DNA from: Bacteroides zhangwenhongii
GTDB taxonomy: Bacteria > Bacteroidota > Bacteroidia > Bacteroidales > Bacteroidaceae
Direction: 5' to 3'
Length of the DNA: 64,000 nucleotides
NCBI RefSeq assembly: GCF_009193325.2
Contig: NZ_CP059856.1
Location: 3,720,001-3,784,000, forward strand
In this document: piece by piece, positions 49,701-58,371 of the stretch
How the letters are laid out: each line of letters starts with the position of its first letter
Position numbering within the stretch: position 1 is the first letter of the stretch
Notes under the pieces: model-generated
What the model was told of the DNA's origin: nothing
The model's input: only the letters and a program-made list of their open reading frames with translations
The model's database searches: none
Position numbers and translations under genes: made by a program

Positions 49701-51857
49701 ATGGCGAAAAAGAAAGAAAAGAAAGAGAAAAAGGCCGGTAAGAGAATGAGTAAAAAAGAGCTGGCAGCGTTGTTAATAGACTTTTTCCACGCCAAATCCA
49801 GTGAAATTCTAAGTATGAAATACATTTTCTCGGAATTGCGTCTTACCACCCATCCGCAGAAAATGCTATGCGTCGATATATTACATGACCTTTTGGATGA
49901 CGATTATATCTCCGAAATTGAGAAGGGCAAGTTCCGTCTGAATAATCACGGCACAGAAATGATAGGTACCTTCCAACGCAAAAGCAATGGAAAGAATTCC
50001 TTTATTCCCGAAGAAGGAGGCGAACCGGTATTCGTAGCAGAACGCAATTCCGCCCATGCCATGAACAATGACAAGGTAAAAATTACATTTTATGCCAAAC
50101 GAAAGAACAGGGAGGCAGAAGGGGAAGTAATCGAAATACTGGAACGTGCCAACGACACTTTTGTCGGTACATTGGAAGTAGCCAAGTCATACGCATTTCT
50201 AGTAACGGAAAACCGTACACTTGCCAATGACATATTTATTCCGAAAGATAAACTGAAAGGCGGAAAAACCGGAGATAAAGCGATCGTGAAAATAACAGAG
50301 TGGCCTGACAAGGCAAAGAATCCCATCGGACAAGTGATAGACATATTAGGCAAAGCAGGCGACAATACCACTGAGATGCACGCCATTCTCGCAGAATTCG
50401 GCTTACCATACGTATACCCGAAAGCAGTAGAGACAGCAGCCGATAAGATTCCGGCAGAAATCACTCCCGAAGAGATAGCCAAGCGTGAAGACTTCCGCAA
50501 GGTGACAACTTTCACTATCGACCCGAAAGATGCTAAGGATTTCGACGATGCGCTTTCCATCCGCTCCATCAAAAACGGATTGTGGGAAGTAGGCGTACAC
50601 ATTGCCGATGTGACACACTATGTAAAAGAAGGAGGAATCATCGACAAAGAAGCTGAAAAGCGTGCCACTTCCGTTTATCTGGTAGACCGCACCATCCCAA
50701 TGCTCCCCGAACGGCTGTGCAACTTCATCTGTTCGCTCCGTCCGAATGAAGAGAAACTCGCTTTCTCCGTGATTTTCGATATTACCGAGAAAGGAGAAAT
50801 CAAAGACTCACGCATTGCGCATACAGTCATCAATTCCGACCGCCGTTTCACTTACGAAGAGGCGCAGCAGATTATTGAAACTAAAGAAGGTGACTACAAA
50901 GAAGAAGTACTTATGCTGGACACCATCGCGAAAGCACTCCGCGAAAAACGGTTCGCAGCGGGAGCAATCAATTTTGACCGCTACGAGGTGAAATTCGAAA
51001 TTGACGAGAAAGGGAAACCTATCAGTGTGTATTTCAAAGAGTCGAAAGACGCCAATAAACTGGTAGAAGAATTTATGCTTCTTGCCAACAAAACCGTAGC
51101 AGAGAAGATAGGACGTGTACCCAAAAACAAAAAGCCTAAAGTACTGCCCTACCGTATCCACGATCTGCCGGATCCGGAGAAACTGGAGAATCTGTCACAA
51201 TTCATCGCTCGCTTCGGCTACAAGGTACGTACAAGCGGAACAAAAACAGATATTTCAAAATCCATCAACCATTTGTTGGATGATATACATGGAAAGAAGG
51301 AAGAGAATCTGATTGAGACCGTGTCTATCCGTGCTATGCAAAAAGCCCGTTATTCTACACATAACATCGGTCACTACGGACTGGCATTCGATTATTATAC
51401 TCATTTCACCTCACCCATCCGCCGTTTCCCGGACATGATGGTTCACCGTCTGGTAACGAAGTATATGGATGGAGGACGCAGTGTATCCGAGGCCAAATAC
51501 GAGGATCTTTGTGATCACAGTTCAAATATGGAACAAATTGCAGCCAACGCCGAACGGGCTTCCATCAAATACAAACAAGTGGAATTCATGAGCGAACGTC
51601 TGGGACAGATTTACGATGGTGTCATCTCCGGAGTAACCGAGTGGGGACTGTATGTCGAACTTAACGAGAATAAATGCGAAGGTCTCGTCCCTGTCCGTGA
51701 CTTGGATGACGATTATTATGAGTTTGACGAAAAGAACTATTGCCTTCGTGGACGCCGCAAGAACAGAACATATAGTTTGGGAGATGCTATTACTGTTCGT
51801 GTAGCACGTGCCAATCTGGAAAAGAAACAGCTCGACTTCGAATTAATTGAGAAATAA
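49701..51857 (+). CDS. rnr: Ribonuclease R
   Basis: 718 aa. A Lys-rich start (MAKKKEKKEKKAGKRMSKKEL) leads into a winged helix, two cold-shock domains (about 80-240), the RNB catalytic domain and a C-terminal S1 domain (about 635-718: GQIYDGVISGVTEWGLYVEL). The RNB active site is seen in DPKDAKDFDDALSI, with the Asp residues that bind magnesium, and in HYTHFTSPIRRFPDMMVHRLV. It is a processive 3'-to-5' exoribonuclease that degrades structured RNA and helps ribosome quality control. The Nim-like gene follows 3 bp later. Confidence 0.96.
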   Translation: MAKKKEKKEKKAGKRMSKKELAALLIDFFHAKSSEILSMKYIFSELRLTTHPQKMLCVDILHDLLDDDYISEIEKGKFRLNNHGTEMIGTFQRKSNGKNSFIPEEGGEPVFVAERNSAHAMNNDKVKITFYAKRKNREAEGEVIEILERANDTFVGTLEVAKSYAFLVTENRTLANDIFIPKDKLKGGKTGDKAIVKITEWPDKAKNPIGQVIDILGKAGDNTTEMHAILAEFGLPYVYPKAVETAADKIPAEITPEEIAKREDFRKVTTFTIDPKDAKDFDDALSIRSIKNGLWEVGVHIADVTHYVKEGGIIDKEAEKRATSVYLVDRTIPMLPERLCNFICSLRPNEEKLAFSVIFDITEKGEIKDSRIAHTVINSDRRFTYEEAQQIIETKEGDYKEEVLMLDTIAKALREKRFAAGAINFDRYEVKFEIDEKGKPISVYFKESKDANKLVEEFMLLANKTVAEKIGRVPKNKKPKVLPYRIHDLPDPEKLENLSQFIARFGYKVRTSGTKTDISKSINHLLDDIHGKKEENLIETVSIRAMQKARYSTHNIGHYGLAFDYYTHFTSPIRRFPDMMVHRLVTKYMDGGRSVSEAKYEDLCDHSSNMEQIAANAERASIKYKQVEFMSERLGQIYDGVISGVTEWGLYVELNENKCEGLVPVRDLDDDYYEFDEKNYCLRGRRKNRTYSLGDAITVRVARANLEKKQLDFELIEK

Positions 51858-51860
51858 ATT

Positions 51861-52340
51861 ATGAAAACTTTTATTATTGAAGACAAACAACGAATCGAGT
51901 CCATTATCCTCCACTGCGATGCCTGCTTTGTAGGCATCACAGATTTAGAAGGCAATCCCTACGTAGTTCCGATGAACTTCGGTTATGAGAATGGCATCCT
52001 ATACCTTCATTCGGGTCCCGAAGGCAGCAAGTTGGAGATGTTGGAACATAATAATAATGTATGCATCACTTTCAGCATAGGTCATAAACTCGTATATCAG
52101 CACGAAAAAGTAGCGTGCAGTTACAGTATGCGTTCCGAAAGCGCCATGTGTCGTGGAAAGGTGACATTCATAGAAGATATGGATGAAAAACGTCGGGTAT
52201 TGGATATTATCATGCGTCATTACACGGATAGTGAGTTCAACTATTCCGAACCTGCCGTGCGCAATGTCAAAGTATGGCAAGTGCCCATCGAGCAGATGAC
52301 GGGAAAAGTCTTCGGTTTGCGAGCCAACGAAAAGCCATGA
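51861..52340 (+). CDS. Nim-like pyridoxamine 5'-phosphate oxidase-family flavoprotein
   Basis: 159 aa. Split-barrel fold: CDACFVGITDLEGNPYVVPMNFGYENGILYLHSGPEGSKLEML is the FMN-binding pattern of the NimA/PNPOx family. Members called Nim reduce 5-nitroimidazole drugs to amines, but most chromosomal relatives are of unknown function. The gene lies 3 bp after rnr and overlaps the GH3 start by four bases (ATGA). Resistance should not be assumed from this sequence. Confidence 0.85.
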   Translation: MKTFIIEDKQRIESIILHCDACFVGITDLEGNPYVVPMNFGYENGILYLHSGPEGSKLEMLEHNNNVCITFSIGHKLVYQHEKVACSYSMRSESAMCRGKVTFIEDMDEKRRVLDIIMRHYTDSEFNYSEPAVRNVKVWQVPIEQMTGKVFGLRANEKP

Positions 52341-54733
52341 ATATGAAGAAAATACTATGTGGACTCACTTTAATCTTGTCTACCGGTGGCCTCTTTACCA
52401 ATAGTAGCCTCGCTGGTAATCAAATCGTGAGCAACTCAAAGGACATATACAAAAAGACCTGGATCGACTTCAACAAGAACGGTGTAAAGGATGTATATGA
52501 AGATCCTTCCGCGCCTATCGAAGCCCGTATTGCGGATTTGCTTTCGCAAATGACACTGGAGGAGAAGACCTGTCAGATGGCTACTCTCTACGGTTCGGGA
52601 CGGGTACTGAAAGATGCATGGCCTACCGACGGATGGTCGACAGAAATCTGGAAAGACGGTATCGGAAATATCGACGAGCAGGCCAACGGACTGGGTAAGT
52701 TCGGTTCTGAAATCTCCTATCCGTATGCTAACAGTGTGAAGAATCGCCACACCGTTCAGCGCTGGTTTGTGGAACAGACACGACTGGGTATTCCGGTCGA
52801 TTTTACCAATGAGGGAATACGCGGATTGTGCCACGACCGGGCTACCATGTTTCCCGCTCAATGCGGGCAAGGTGCCACGTGGAACAAAAAACTAATCCGG
52901 GAAATTGCGAAAGTCACTGCAGATGAGGCGAAAGCACTCGGATATACCAATATTTATGCTCCGATTCTGGACATCGCACAAGATCCTCGCTGGGGACGTG
53001 TAGTTGAAAGTTACGGAGAAGATCCTTATCTGGTAGGCGAATTGGGTAAGCAAATGATTCTTGGTCTGCAAAGTGAAGGAATCGTTGCCACTCCGAAGCA
53101 TTTTGCCGTTTATAGTATTCCGGTCGGTGGACGCGATGGAGGTACACGTACCGATCCGCACGTGGCTCCGCGTGAGATGAAAACTCTGTATCTGGAACCA
53201 TTCCGTAAAGGTATTCAGGAGGCGGGTGCATTGGGCGTCATGAGTTCTTACAATGACTATGACGGGGAGCCTGTTTCCGGAAGTTATCATTTCCTCACGG
53301 AAATTCTGCGTCAGCAATGGGGATTTAAGGGATATGTAGTTTCGGATAGTGAAGCGGTGGAATTTCTACACACTAAACATCGTATCACTCCGACTGAAGA
53401 AGAAATGGCTGCACAAGTGGTAAATGCCGGATTGAATATCCGCACGAACTTCACTCCGCCACAGGATTTTATTCTTCCATTGCGTCGTGCTATTAGTGAG
53501 GGCAAAGTCTCTCTGCATACGCTCGATCAACGTGTTGGTGAGATTCTCCGTGTCAAGTTTATGATGGGGCTTTTTGATAATCCGTATCCCGGTGATGACC
53601 GTCGCCCGGAAGTGGTAGTGCATAATGCCGCCCATCAGGATGTATCTATGAGAGCAGCTTTAGAGTCCATCGTACTTTTGAAGAATGAAAAAGAGATGCT
53701 TCCGCTATCCAAGAGTTTTAGCAAAATAGCTGTTATCGGTCCGAATGCGGAAGAAGTGAAAGAACTGACTTGCAGATACGGTCCCGCCAATGCATCTATA
53801 AAGACTGTCTATCAGGGAATCAAAGAATATCTGCCCAATGCAGAAGTTCGCTATGCAAAAGGTTGTGACATTATTGATAAGTATTTCCCGGAGAGTGAAC
53901 TATACAATGTTCCATTGGATACACAGGAGCAAGCGATGATTAATGAAGCCGTAGAATTAGCAAAGGCTTCGGATGTCGCTATCCTTGTATTAGGTGGAAA
54001 TGAGAAGACGGTTCGGGAAGAATTCTCACGTACCAACCTCGATCTCTGCGGGCGCCAACAGCAACTATTGGAAGCTGTTTATGCCACAGGAAAACCTGTC
54101 GTTCTGGTAATGGTAGACGGAAGAGCAGCCACAATCAACTGGGCAAACAAATATGTTCCTGCCATCATTCATGCCTGGTTCCCCGGCGAATTCATGGGAG
54201 ATGCCATCGCAAAAGTCCTTTTCGGAGACTATAACCCGGGCGGACGTCTGGCTGTTACTTTCCCGAAATCTGTGGGACAGATACCTTTCGCTTTCCCATT
54301 CAAACCAGGTTCGGATTCTAAAGGAAAAGTTCGTGTTGCCGGTGTGCTTTATCCTTTCGGATATGGTTTAAGCTATACGACTTTCGGATATTCAGACTTG
54401 AAAGTCTCCAAACCGGTTATCGGGGCACAAGAGAATATCACTCTTTCATGCACTGTAAAGAATACAGGAAAGAAAGCAGGAGATGAAGTGATCCAGCTTT
54501 ATATCCGTGATGATTTTAGTAGTGTAACAACCTACGATAAAGTATTACGCGGTTTCGAACGTATTCATTTGCAACCAGGAGAAGAACAAACGATTAGCTT
54601 TACCCTTACTCCTCAAGACTTGGGGTTATGGGATAAGAATAATCATTTTACAGTAGAACCGGGAAGTTTCTCGGTGATGGTAGGGGCTTCTTCGGAGGAT
54701 ATTCGGTTGAAGGGAAGTTTCGAGGTTCAATAA
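52337..54733 (+). CDS. GH3 beta-glycosidase, exported
   Basis: 798 aa from the ATG at 52337, overlapping the stop of the Nim-like gene; the open frame further upstream has no signal. MKK...LFTNSSLAG is the signal peptide. The N-terminal GH3 domain holds KHFAVYS and the nucleophile Asp337 in GYVVSDSEAVEFL. The GH3 C-terminal domain (about 450-660) contains AVIGPNAEEVKELT and EFSRTNLDLCGRQ. A fibronectin III-like domain ends it. Specificity is beta-glucosidase- or beta-xylosidase-like and cannot be separated by eye. It is not inside a SusCD locus but behind rnr. A bidirectional terminator separates it from cysK. Confidence 0.93.
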   Translation: MNMKKILCGLTLILSTGGLFTNSSLAGNQIVSNSKDIYKKTWIDFNKNGVKDVYEDPSAPIEARIADLLSQMTLEEKTCQMATLYGSGRVLKDAWPTDGWSTEIWKDGIGNIDEQANGLGKFGSEISYPYANSVKNRHTVQRWFVEQTRLGIPVDFTNEGIRGLCHDRATMFPAQCGQGATWNKKLIREIAKVTADEAKALGYTNIYAPILDIAQDPRWGRVVESYGEDPYLVGELGKQMILGLQSEGIVATPKHFAVYSIPVGGRDGGTRTDPHVAPREMKTLYLEPFRKGIQEAGALGVMSSYNDYDGEPVSGSYHFLTEILRQQWGFKGYVVSDSEAVEFLHTKHRITPTEEEMAAQVVNAGLNIRTNFTPPQDFILPLRRAISEGKVSLHTLDQRVGEILRVKFMMGLFDNPYPGDDRRPEVVVHNAAHQDVSMRAALESIVLLKNEKEMLPLSKSFSKIAVIGPNAEEVKELTCRYGPANASIKTVYQGIKEYLPNAEVRYAKGCDIIDKYFPESELYNVPLDTQEQAMINEAVELAKASDVAILVLGGNEKTVREEFSRTNLDLCGRQQQLLEAVYATGKPVVLVMVDGRAATINWANKYVPAIIHAWFPGEFMGDAIAKVLFGDYNPGGRLAVTFPKSVGQIPFAFPFKPGSDSKGKVRVAGVLYPFGYGLSYTTFGYSDLKVSKPVIGAQENITLSCTVKNTGKKAGDEVIQLYIRDDFSSVTTYDKVLRGFERIHLQPGEEQTISFTLTPQDLGLWDKNNHFTVEPGSFSVMVGASSEDIRLKGSFEVQ

Positions 54734-54757
54734 AGAATCCAGAATAATATCTATATA

Positions 54758-54806
54758 AAAAAAATGTGAGGTAATCTAAATCTTTGGAAGTTACCTCACA
54801 TTTTTA
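54758..54806. terminator. Bidirectional terminator between GH3 and cysK
   Basis: Arms AAAAATGTGAGGTAA (54760-54774) and the exact complement (54791-54805), 16-nt loop. The A-run before and T-run after let it end transcription from both sides. Confidence 0.85.
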
Positions 54807-54822
54807 TTCTACCAATTGTATT

Positions 54823-55770
54823 TTACAAAGGATATTCCTCAAAAGCATACAAAATGGTAGACAGATAACGTTCACCTGTATCAGGCAATAACGCAACGAT
54901 CATCTTACCCGCATTTTCCGGTCGCTTCGCCAGCTCCGTAGCAGCATATACAGCTGCCCCCGAAGATATGCCGACCAACAACCCTTCTTGCTTGGCCAGT
55001 TCACGACTCGTACGAATAGCATCGTCATTCTGCACCTGAATAATTTCATCTACAACAGAGGCTTTGTACGTTTTAGGAATAAATCCTGCACCGATTCCCT
55101 GAATCTTATGAGGACCAGGTTTTCCTCCCGACAGTACAGGAGAATCAGATGGTTCCACTGCCACTATCTTTATACTCGGATCACGCATCTTCAACGCTTC
55201 ACCTACACCGCTAACTGTCCCGCCAGTACCTACACCGGCTACAAAGATATCGACTTTCCCCTCGGTATCTCTCCATATTTCCAGACCGGTAGTTCGTAAA
55301 TGCATGGCGGGGTTAGCAGGATTCTCAAATTGTTGTAAGATGACAGCTCCCGGAGTTACAGCTTTTAATTCTTCCGCTTTGGCAATTGCCCCTTTCATAC
55401 CATCCGCACCAGGAGTCAGCACTAATTCCGCTCCCAAGGCTTTCAAAAGATTACGTCGCTCAATACTCATTGTATCAGGCATCGTCAGAATCAGTTTATA
55501 GCCTTTCGCTGCTGAAACAAAAGCCAATCCTACACCGGTATTTCCGCTAGTCGGTTCAATGATCGTTGCTCCGGGTTGTAAGACACCTTTCGTTTCGGCA
55601 TCCTCAATCATAGCCAATGCGATACGGTCCTTAACACTTCCCGCAGGATTGAAAGATTCAATCTTTACAATCAGACGGGCTTTCAAATCATTGTTTTTAT
55701 TATAGTTACTAAGTTCCAATAACGGAGTATTACCTACTAGATCCGTCAATTTCTTTGCAATCTTTTCCAT
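54823..55770 (-). CDS. cysK: Cysteine synthase A
   Basis: 315 aa. PLP-dependent O-acetylserine sulfhydrylase: Lys47 in NPAGSVKDR binds [37 protein letters not shown] is the substrate and phosphate region; [16 protein letters not shown] binds the PLP phosphate. It makes cysteine from O-acetylserine and sulfide in the cytoplasm. It has its own promoter (55809-55816), preceded by a palindrome. Sulfatases release sulfate elsewhere in the window, but no direct link is shown. Confidence 0.96.
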   Translation of the reverse strand: MEKIAKKLTDLVGNTPLLELSNYNKNNDLKARLIVKIESFNPAGSVKDRIALAMIEDAETKGVLQPGATIIEPTSGNTGVGLAFVSAAKGYKLILTMPDTMSIERRNLLKALGAELVLTPGADGMKGAIAKAEELKAVTPGAVILQQFENPANPAMHLRTTGLEIWRDTEGKVDIFVAGVGTGGTVSGVGEALKMRDPSIKIVAVEPSDSPVLSGGKPGPHKIQGIGAGFIPKTYKASVVDEIIQVQNDDAIRTSRELAKQEGLLVGISSGAAVYAATELAKRPENAGKMIVALLPDTGERYLSTILYAFEEYPL

Positions 55771-55808
55771 ATATATCTGTTTTTAAATTTTCTTGTTTTA
55801 AGATATGA

Positions 55809-55816
55809 CAAAGATA
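55809..55816 (-). promoter_or_regulatory. Probable -7 box of cysK
   Basis: TATCTTTG on the minus strand, 38 bp before the cysK start codon. A TTTC at about 55837-55840 is a weak -33 candidate at the right distance. Confidence 0.55.
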
Positions 55817-55843
55817 GTGCAGATTCTGTTCAGGGGAAATACC

Positions 55844-55873
55844 ACAGATGTGGTAATTTCATACCACATCTGT
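55844..55873. promoter_or_regulatory. 12-bp palindrome next to the cysK promoter
   Basis: ACAGATGTGGTA, a 6-nt loop, then its exact complement. It lies just upstream of the cysK -33 region and 38 bp past the GH88 stop. It may be the operator for a sulfur or cysteine regulator or the terminator of the GH88 operon; no T-run favours the first. Confidence 0.5.
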
Positions 55874-55911
55874 CTGATTAAAAAGCTCATTCTCTACCGA
55901 CTCTTTAGTAT

Positions 55912-57153
55912 CTAGGACGCTTTATCAGTATTCAAATAACGTGATAGGGCTTCCAGGAAGTAATAGTCGGCATAAACCAAGGGCACATCAATCTCTTTTC
56001 CATGTGGCAGACTGCCCGTCGAATGTTTCAAAAGAAATCCAGCATTATCGCCCAGTTTTGCTCTATACAGATCAGATGCCAAACTGTGAATCATCGTGGC
56101 AGCCGAATCATAGTATTCCGGACTCTTTGTATACTGATATAGTTCTAAAAGAGCAGAAGCAGCTATGGCAGCGGCAGAAGCATCTCTTGGAATATAACCT
56201 AGCTTTGTATCATCAAATTTCCATCCCTTTGTATATCCATCCTGCCCAACATTAAAGTCCCATAAAGGTATTTTATCTTCCGGCAAAGACGGGTTATTCA
56301 AAAAGAAATCAGCCATTTTTTGTGCTACAGACAAATACTTCGGATCTCCGGTTTCTCTATACACCATTGTAAATCCATAAATCCCCCAAGCCTGTCCTCT
56401 CGCCCAGGCAGAATTATCGGCATACCCTTGAGCAGTGGCCTTATCCCTGATTTCTCCCGTTATGGAATCATAATCGACTACATGATAGCAACTGAAATCT
56501 TCCCGGAGATGATTCTTGATAGTAGTGTTTGCATGTGTAACAGCCACATCATAATACTTTTTATCCCCCGTCTCTTTGGATGCCCAAAAAAGCAATTCAA
56601 GGTTCATCATATTATCTATGATTACAGGAAATTGCCACACTATTGTGTCATGGGGTGCTTTCCCTCCTTCCCATGATTTGATTGAATGAACATTCGGATT
56701 AAATCTCGTCATTAATGAATTCGCCGTTTGTACCAAAATGTCTCTATAACTTTTATCTTTCGTCAAAGCAAAACCTCTGCCAAAGCTATTGTACATCATA
56801 AAACCGACATCATGATCTTTTGTATTATACTTATTCGGCTCAAGTGGTAATGTCCATTCCACTGCTTTCTCCTTCCAGCAACTATCGTTTGTAAGCTCAT
56901 ATAGCATCCACAATGTACCCGGAAAAAAACCGCTTGTCCATCCATAGATATCTGTCGTAGATAAACTGCCATCTTTTTTCGTACTTCTTGGATATCGCCC
57001 TTGCGTTTCACCTAAAGATGTCAGCATACAATGAGTCTGTTCACACGCATAGATAATATTCTCTTCTACAAACTGCTTTCTACTGTCTACAGAAGTACAC
57101 CCCACCAGCAGAATAAAGATAAAACTACCAAAAATGAATCTACTATTTCTCAT
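55912..57153 (-). CDS. GH88 unsaturated uronyl hydrolase, lipoprotein
   Basis: 413 aa. Lipobox ILLVGC (Cys19). (alpha/alpha)6 barrel with the GH88 motifs WTSGFFPGTLWMLYE, DHDVGFMMYNS (Asp115 candidate catalytic acid, corresponding to Asp88 of the Bacillus enzyme) and PVIIDNMMNLELLFWA (Asp180, corresponding to Asp149), plus WARGQAWGIYGFTMVYRETG. It removes the 4,5-unsaturated uronic acid that polysaccharide lyases leave at the end of an oligosaccharide. Last gene of the operon, 24 bp after a PL38-like lyase, which fits that role. Confidence 0.95.
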   Translation of the reverse strand: MRNSRFIFGSFIFILLVGCTSVDSRKQFVEENIIYACEQTHCMLTSLGETQGRYPRSTKKDGSLSTTDIYGWTSGFFPGTLWMLYELTNDSCWKEKAVEWTLPLEPNKYNTKDHDVGFMMYNSFGRGFALTKDKSYRDILVQTANSLMTRFNPNVHSIKSWEGGKAPHDTIVWQFPVIIDNMMNLELLFWASKETGDKKYYDVAVTHANTTIKNHLREDFSCYHVVDYDSITGEIRDKATAQGYADNSAWARGQAWGIYGFTMVYRETGDPKYLSVAQKMADFFLNNPSLPEDKIPLWDFNVGQDGYTKGWKFDDTKLGYIPRDASAAAIAASALLELYQYTKSPEYYDSAATMIHSLASDLYRAKLGDNAGFLLKHSTGSLPHGKEIDVPLVYADYYFLEALSRYLNTDKAS

Positions 57154-57177
57154 TTTGATTCTTATAAAATAATATTC

Positions 57178-58356
57178 CTACTTACTTTCATTAAATAAAA
57201 GCGTTCCCAATCCCAGGCATTGCGCATTCCAGCTCTCACCACCCTGTCCACGCACTTTATCTACCGCTTTCTTAGTATATTCCACTTCTGCTTCCGAAAG
57301 TCCTTTCCTATTATAATAATGATTGTACACCATTTCATAGATAGGTTGAAGATTTCCTCTGTCGATCGTTGAAATAGAATTTCCATACACATTCCCCTGA
57401 AAGGGAACATCGTCATTACCCAGATTATATTTTGCCATATATTCAAAGCCTTTCAACAAACGATTGTCCATACTTTTATATAGATCAATTCCCTGTTTCC
57501 ACGCCACCTCACAAGATTCTGCCAATCCCCCTATTCCATATTGCGCATGGGTCTGATCTCTCCCACTTTCAAAATTCTGTCCGGTATCATAGATGTTCTT
57601 CGACAACGTTCCGTTACTACCCTCGGTCGTTGAATTATAAAAAGCGATAGCTCTGTCAAAAATCTCTTTATCATCCAAAAATACCCCAACCGCTAAATGC
57701 ATTTTGGTTATCGCAGTATCCCAGTTTCCCGCGCGCCCACGTTTCCAGTCTTTTATCAAGTCATAAAAGACCTCTTTAAACATTTTTTCAGCCTGAATGA
57801 TATCCGCTTCTTTCCATCCCGCATCTGTATAACGTAATATTTCAGCAGCATTTATCAGATTGAAACCATACCATGCTGACATCAGCATATCATCTCCCCC
57901 GATCAAAGCCGTCAATGTACCCGACCAGGCATTCAATATCTCAATAGCTTTATCAGCATAACGCTGTTCACCTGTTATAACCCACATTAAGGCACAATGA
58001 TATGCCATCTGGGAGTCACTACTCATTGCTCCCGCTGCGGGACTATTCACTCCTTCTGTTCTTTCTACTTCCGCATAAGGACCCTGTACTACATAATTCA
58101 CATTAGCGTGACCTTTCAACATTTCATAACCCAGTTTCCAAGGTTTTGCATAATAAAAAGCCTGCTCCTTTATCCTGGCCATATCTTCGTAAGTAAAAAG
58201 GATACCCGGATGTGAGAATACCTTGACCACTTGCGGCTTTACTTCCTCCTTCGGAGAAATAGTAATATCTTTCATTTCATCGGATGAATCACAACTCATC
58301 ACTGTGAAGGATAATAATAAAAATGCCAAATATCTAATAATCTTATTCATACTCAA
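57178..58356 (-). CDS. PL38-like polysaccharide lyase (alginate-lyase-like fold), lipoprotein
   Basis: 392 aa. Lipobox FTVMSC (Cys22). Helical toroid with the alginate_lyase-type start HPGILFTYEDMARIKEQAFYYAKPWKLGYEMLKGHANVNYVVQGP, then AYHCALMWVITGEQRYADKAIEILNAWSGTL and FESGRDQTHAQYGIGGLAESCEVAWKQG. This resembles family PL38, whose known members cut glucuronan or alginate. The His and Tyr in RDQTHAQYG are plausible catalytic residues. It lies between the heparinase II/III-like gene (15 bp) and GH88 (24 bp) in one operon. The family name is from memory of its motifs and the true substrate is open. Confidence 0.8.
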   Translation of the reverse strand: MSMNKIIRYLAFLLLSFTVMSCDSSDEMKDITISPKEEVKPQVVKVFSHPGILFTYEDMARIKEQAFYYAKPWKLGYEMLKGHANVNYVVQGPYAEVERTEGVNSPAAGAMSSDSQMAYHCALMWVITGEQRYADKAIEILNAWSGTLTALIGGDDMLMSAWYGFNLINAAEILRYTDAGWKEADIIQAEKMFKEVFYDLIKDWKRGRAGNWDTAITKMHLAVGVFLDDKEIFDRAIAFYNSTTEGSNGTLSKNIYDTGQNFESGRDQTHAQYGIGGLAESCEVAWKQGIDLYKSMDNRLLKGFEYMAKYNLGNDDVPFQGNVYGNSISTIDRGNLQPIYEMVYNHYYNRKGLSEAEVEYTKKAVDKVRGQGGESWNAQCLGLGTLLFNESK

Positions 58357-58371
58357 GTATATTTTAATATT

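Noticed and set aside
51861..52340. Calling the Nim-like gene a metronidazole resistance gene
   Set aside because: Many chromosomal relatives of this fold do not give resistance, and the sequence alone cannot distinguish them.
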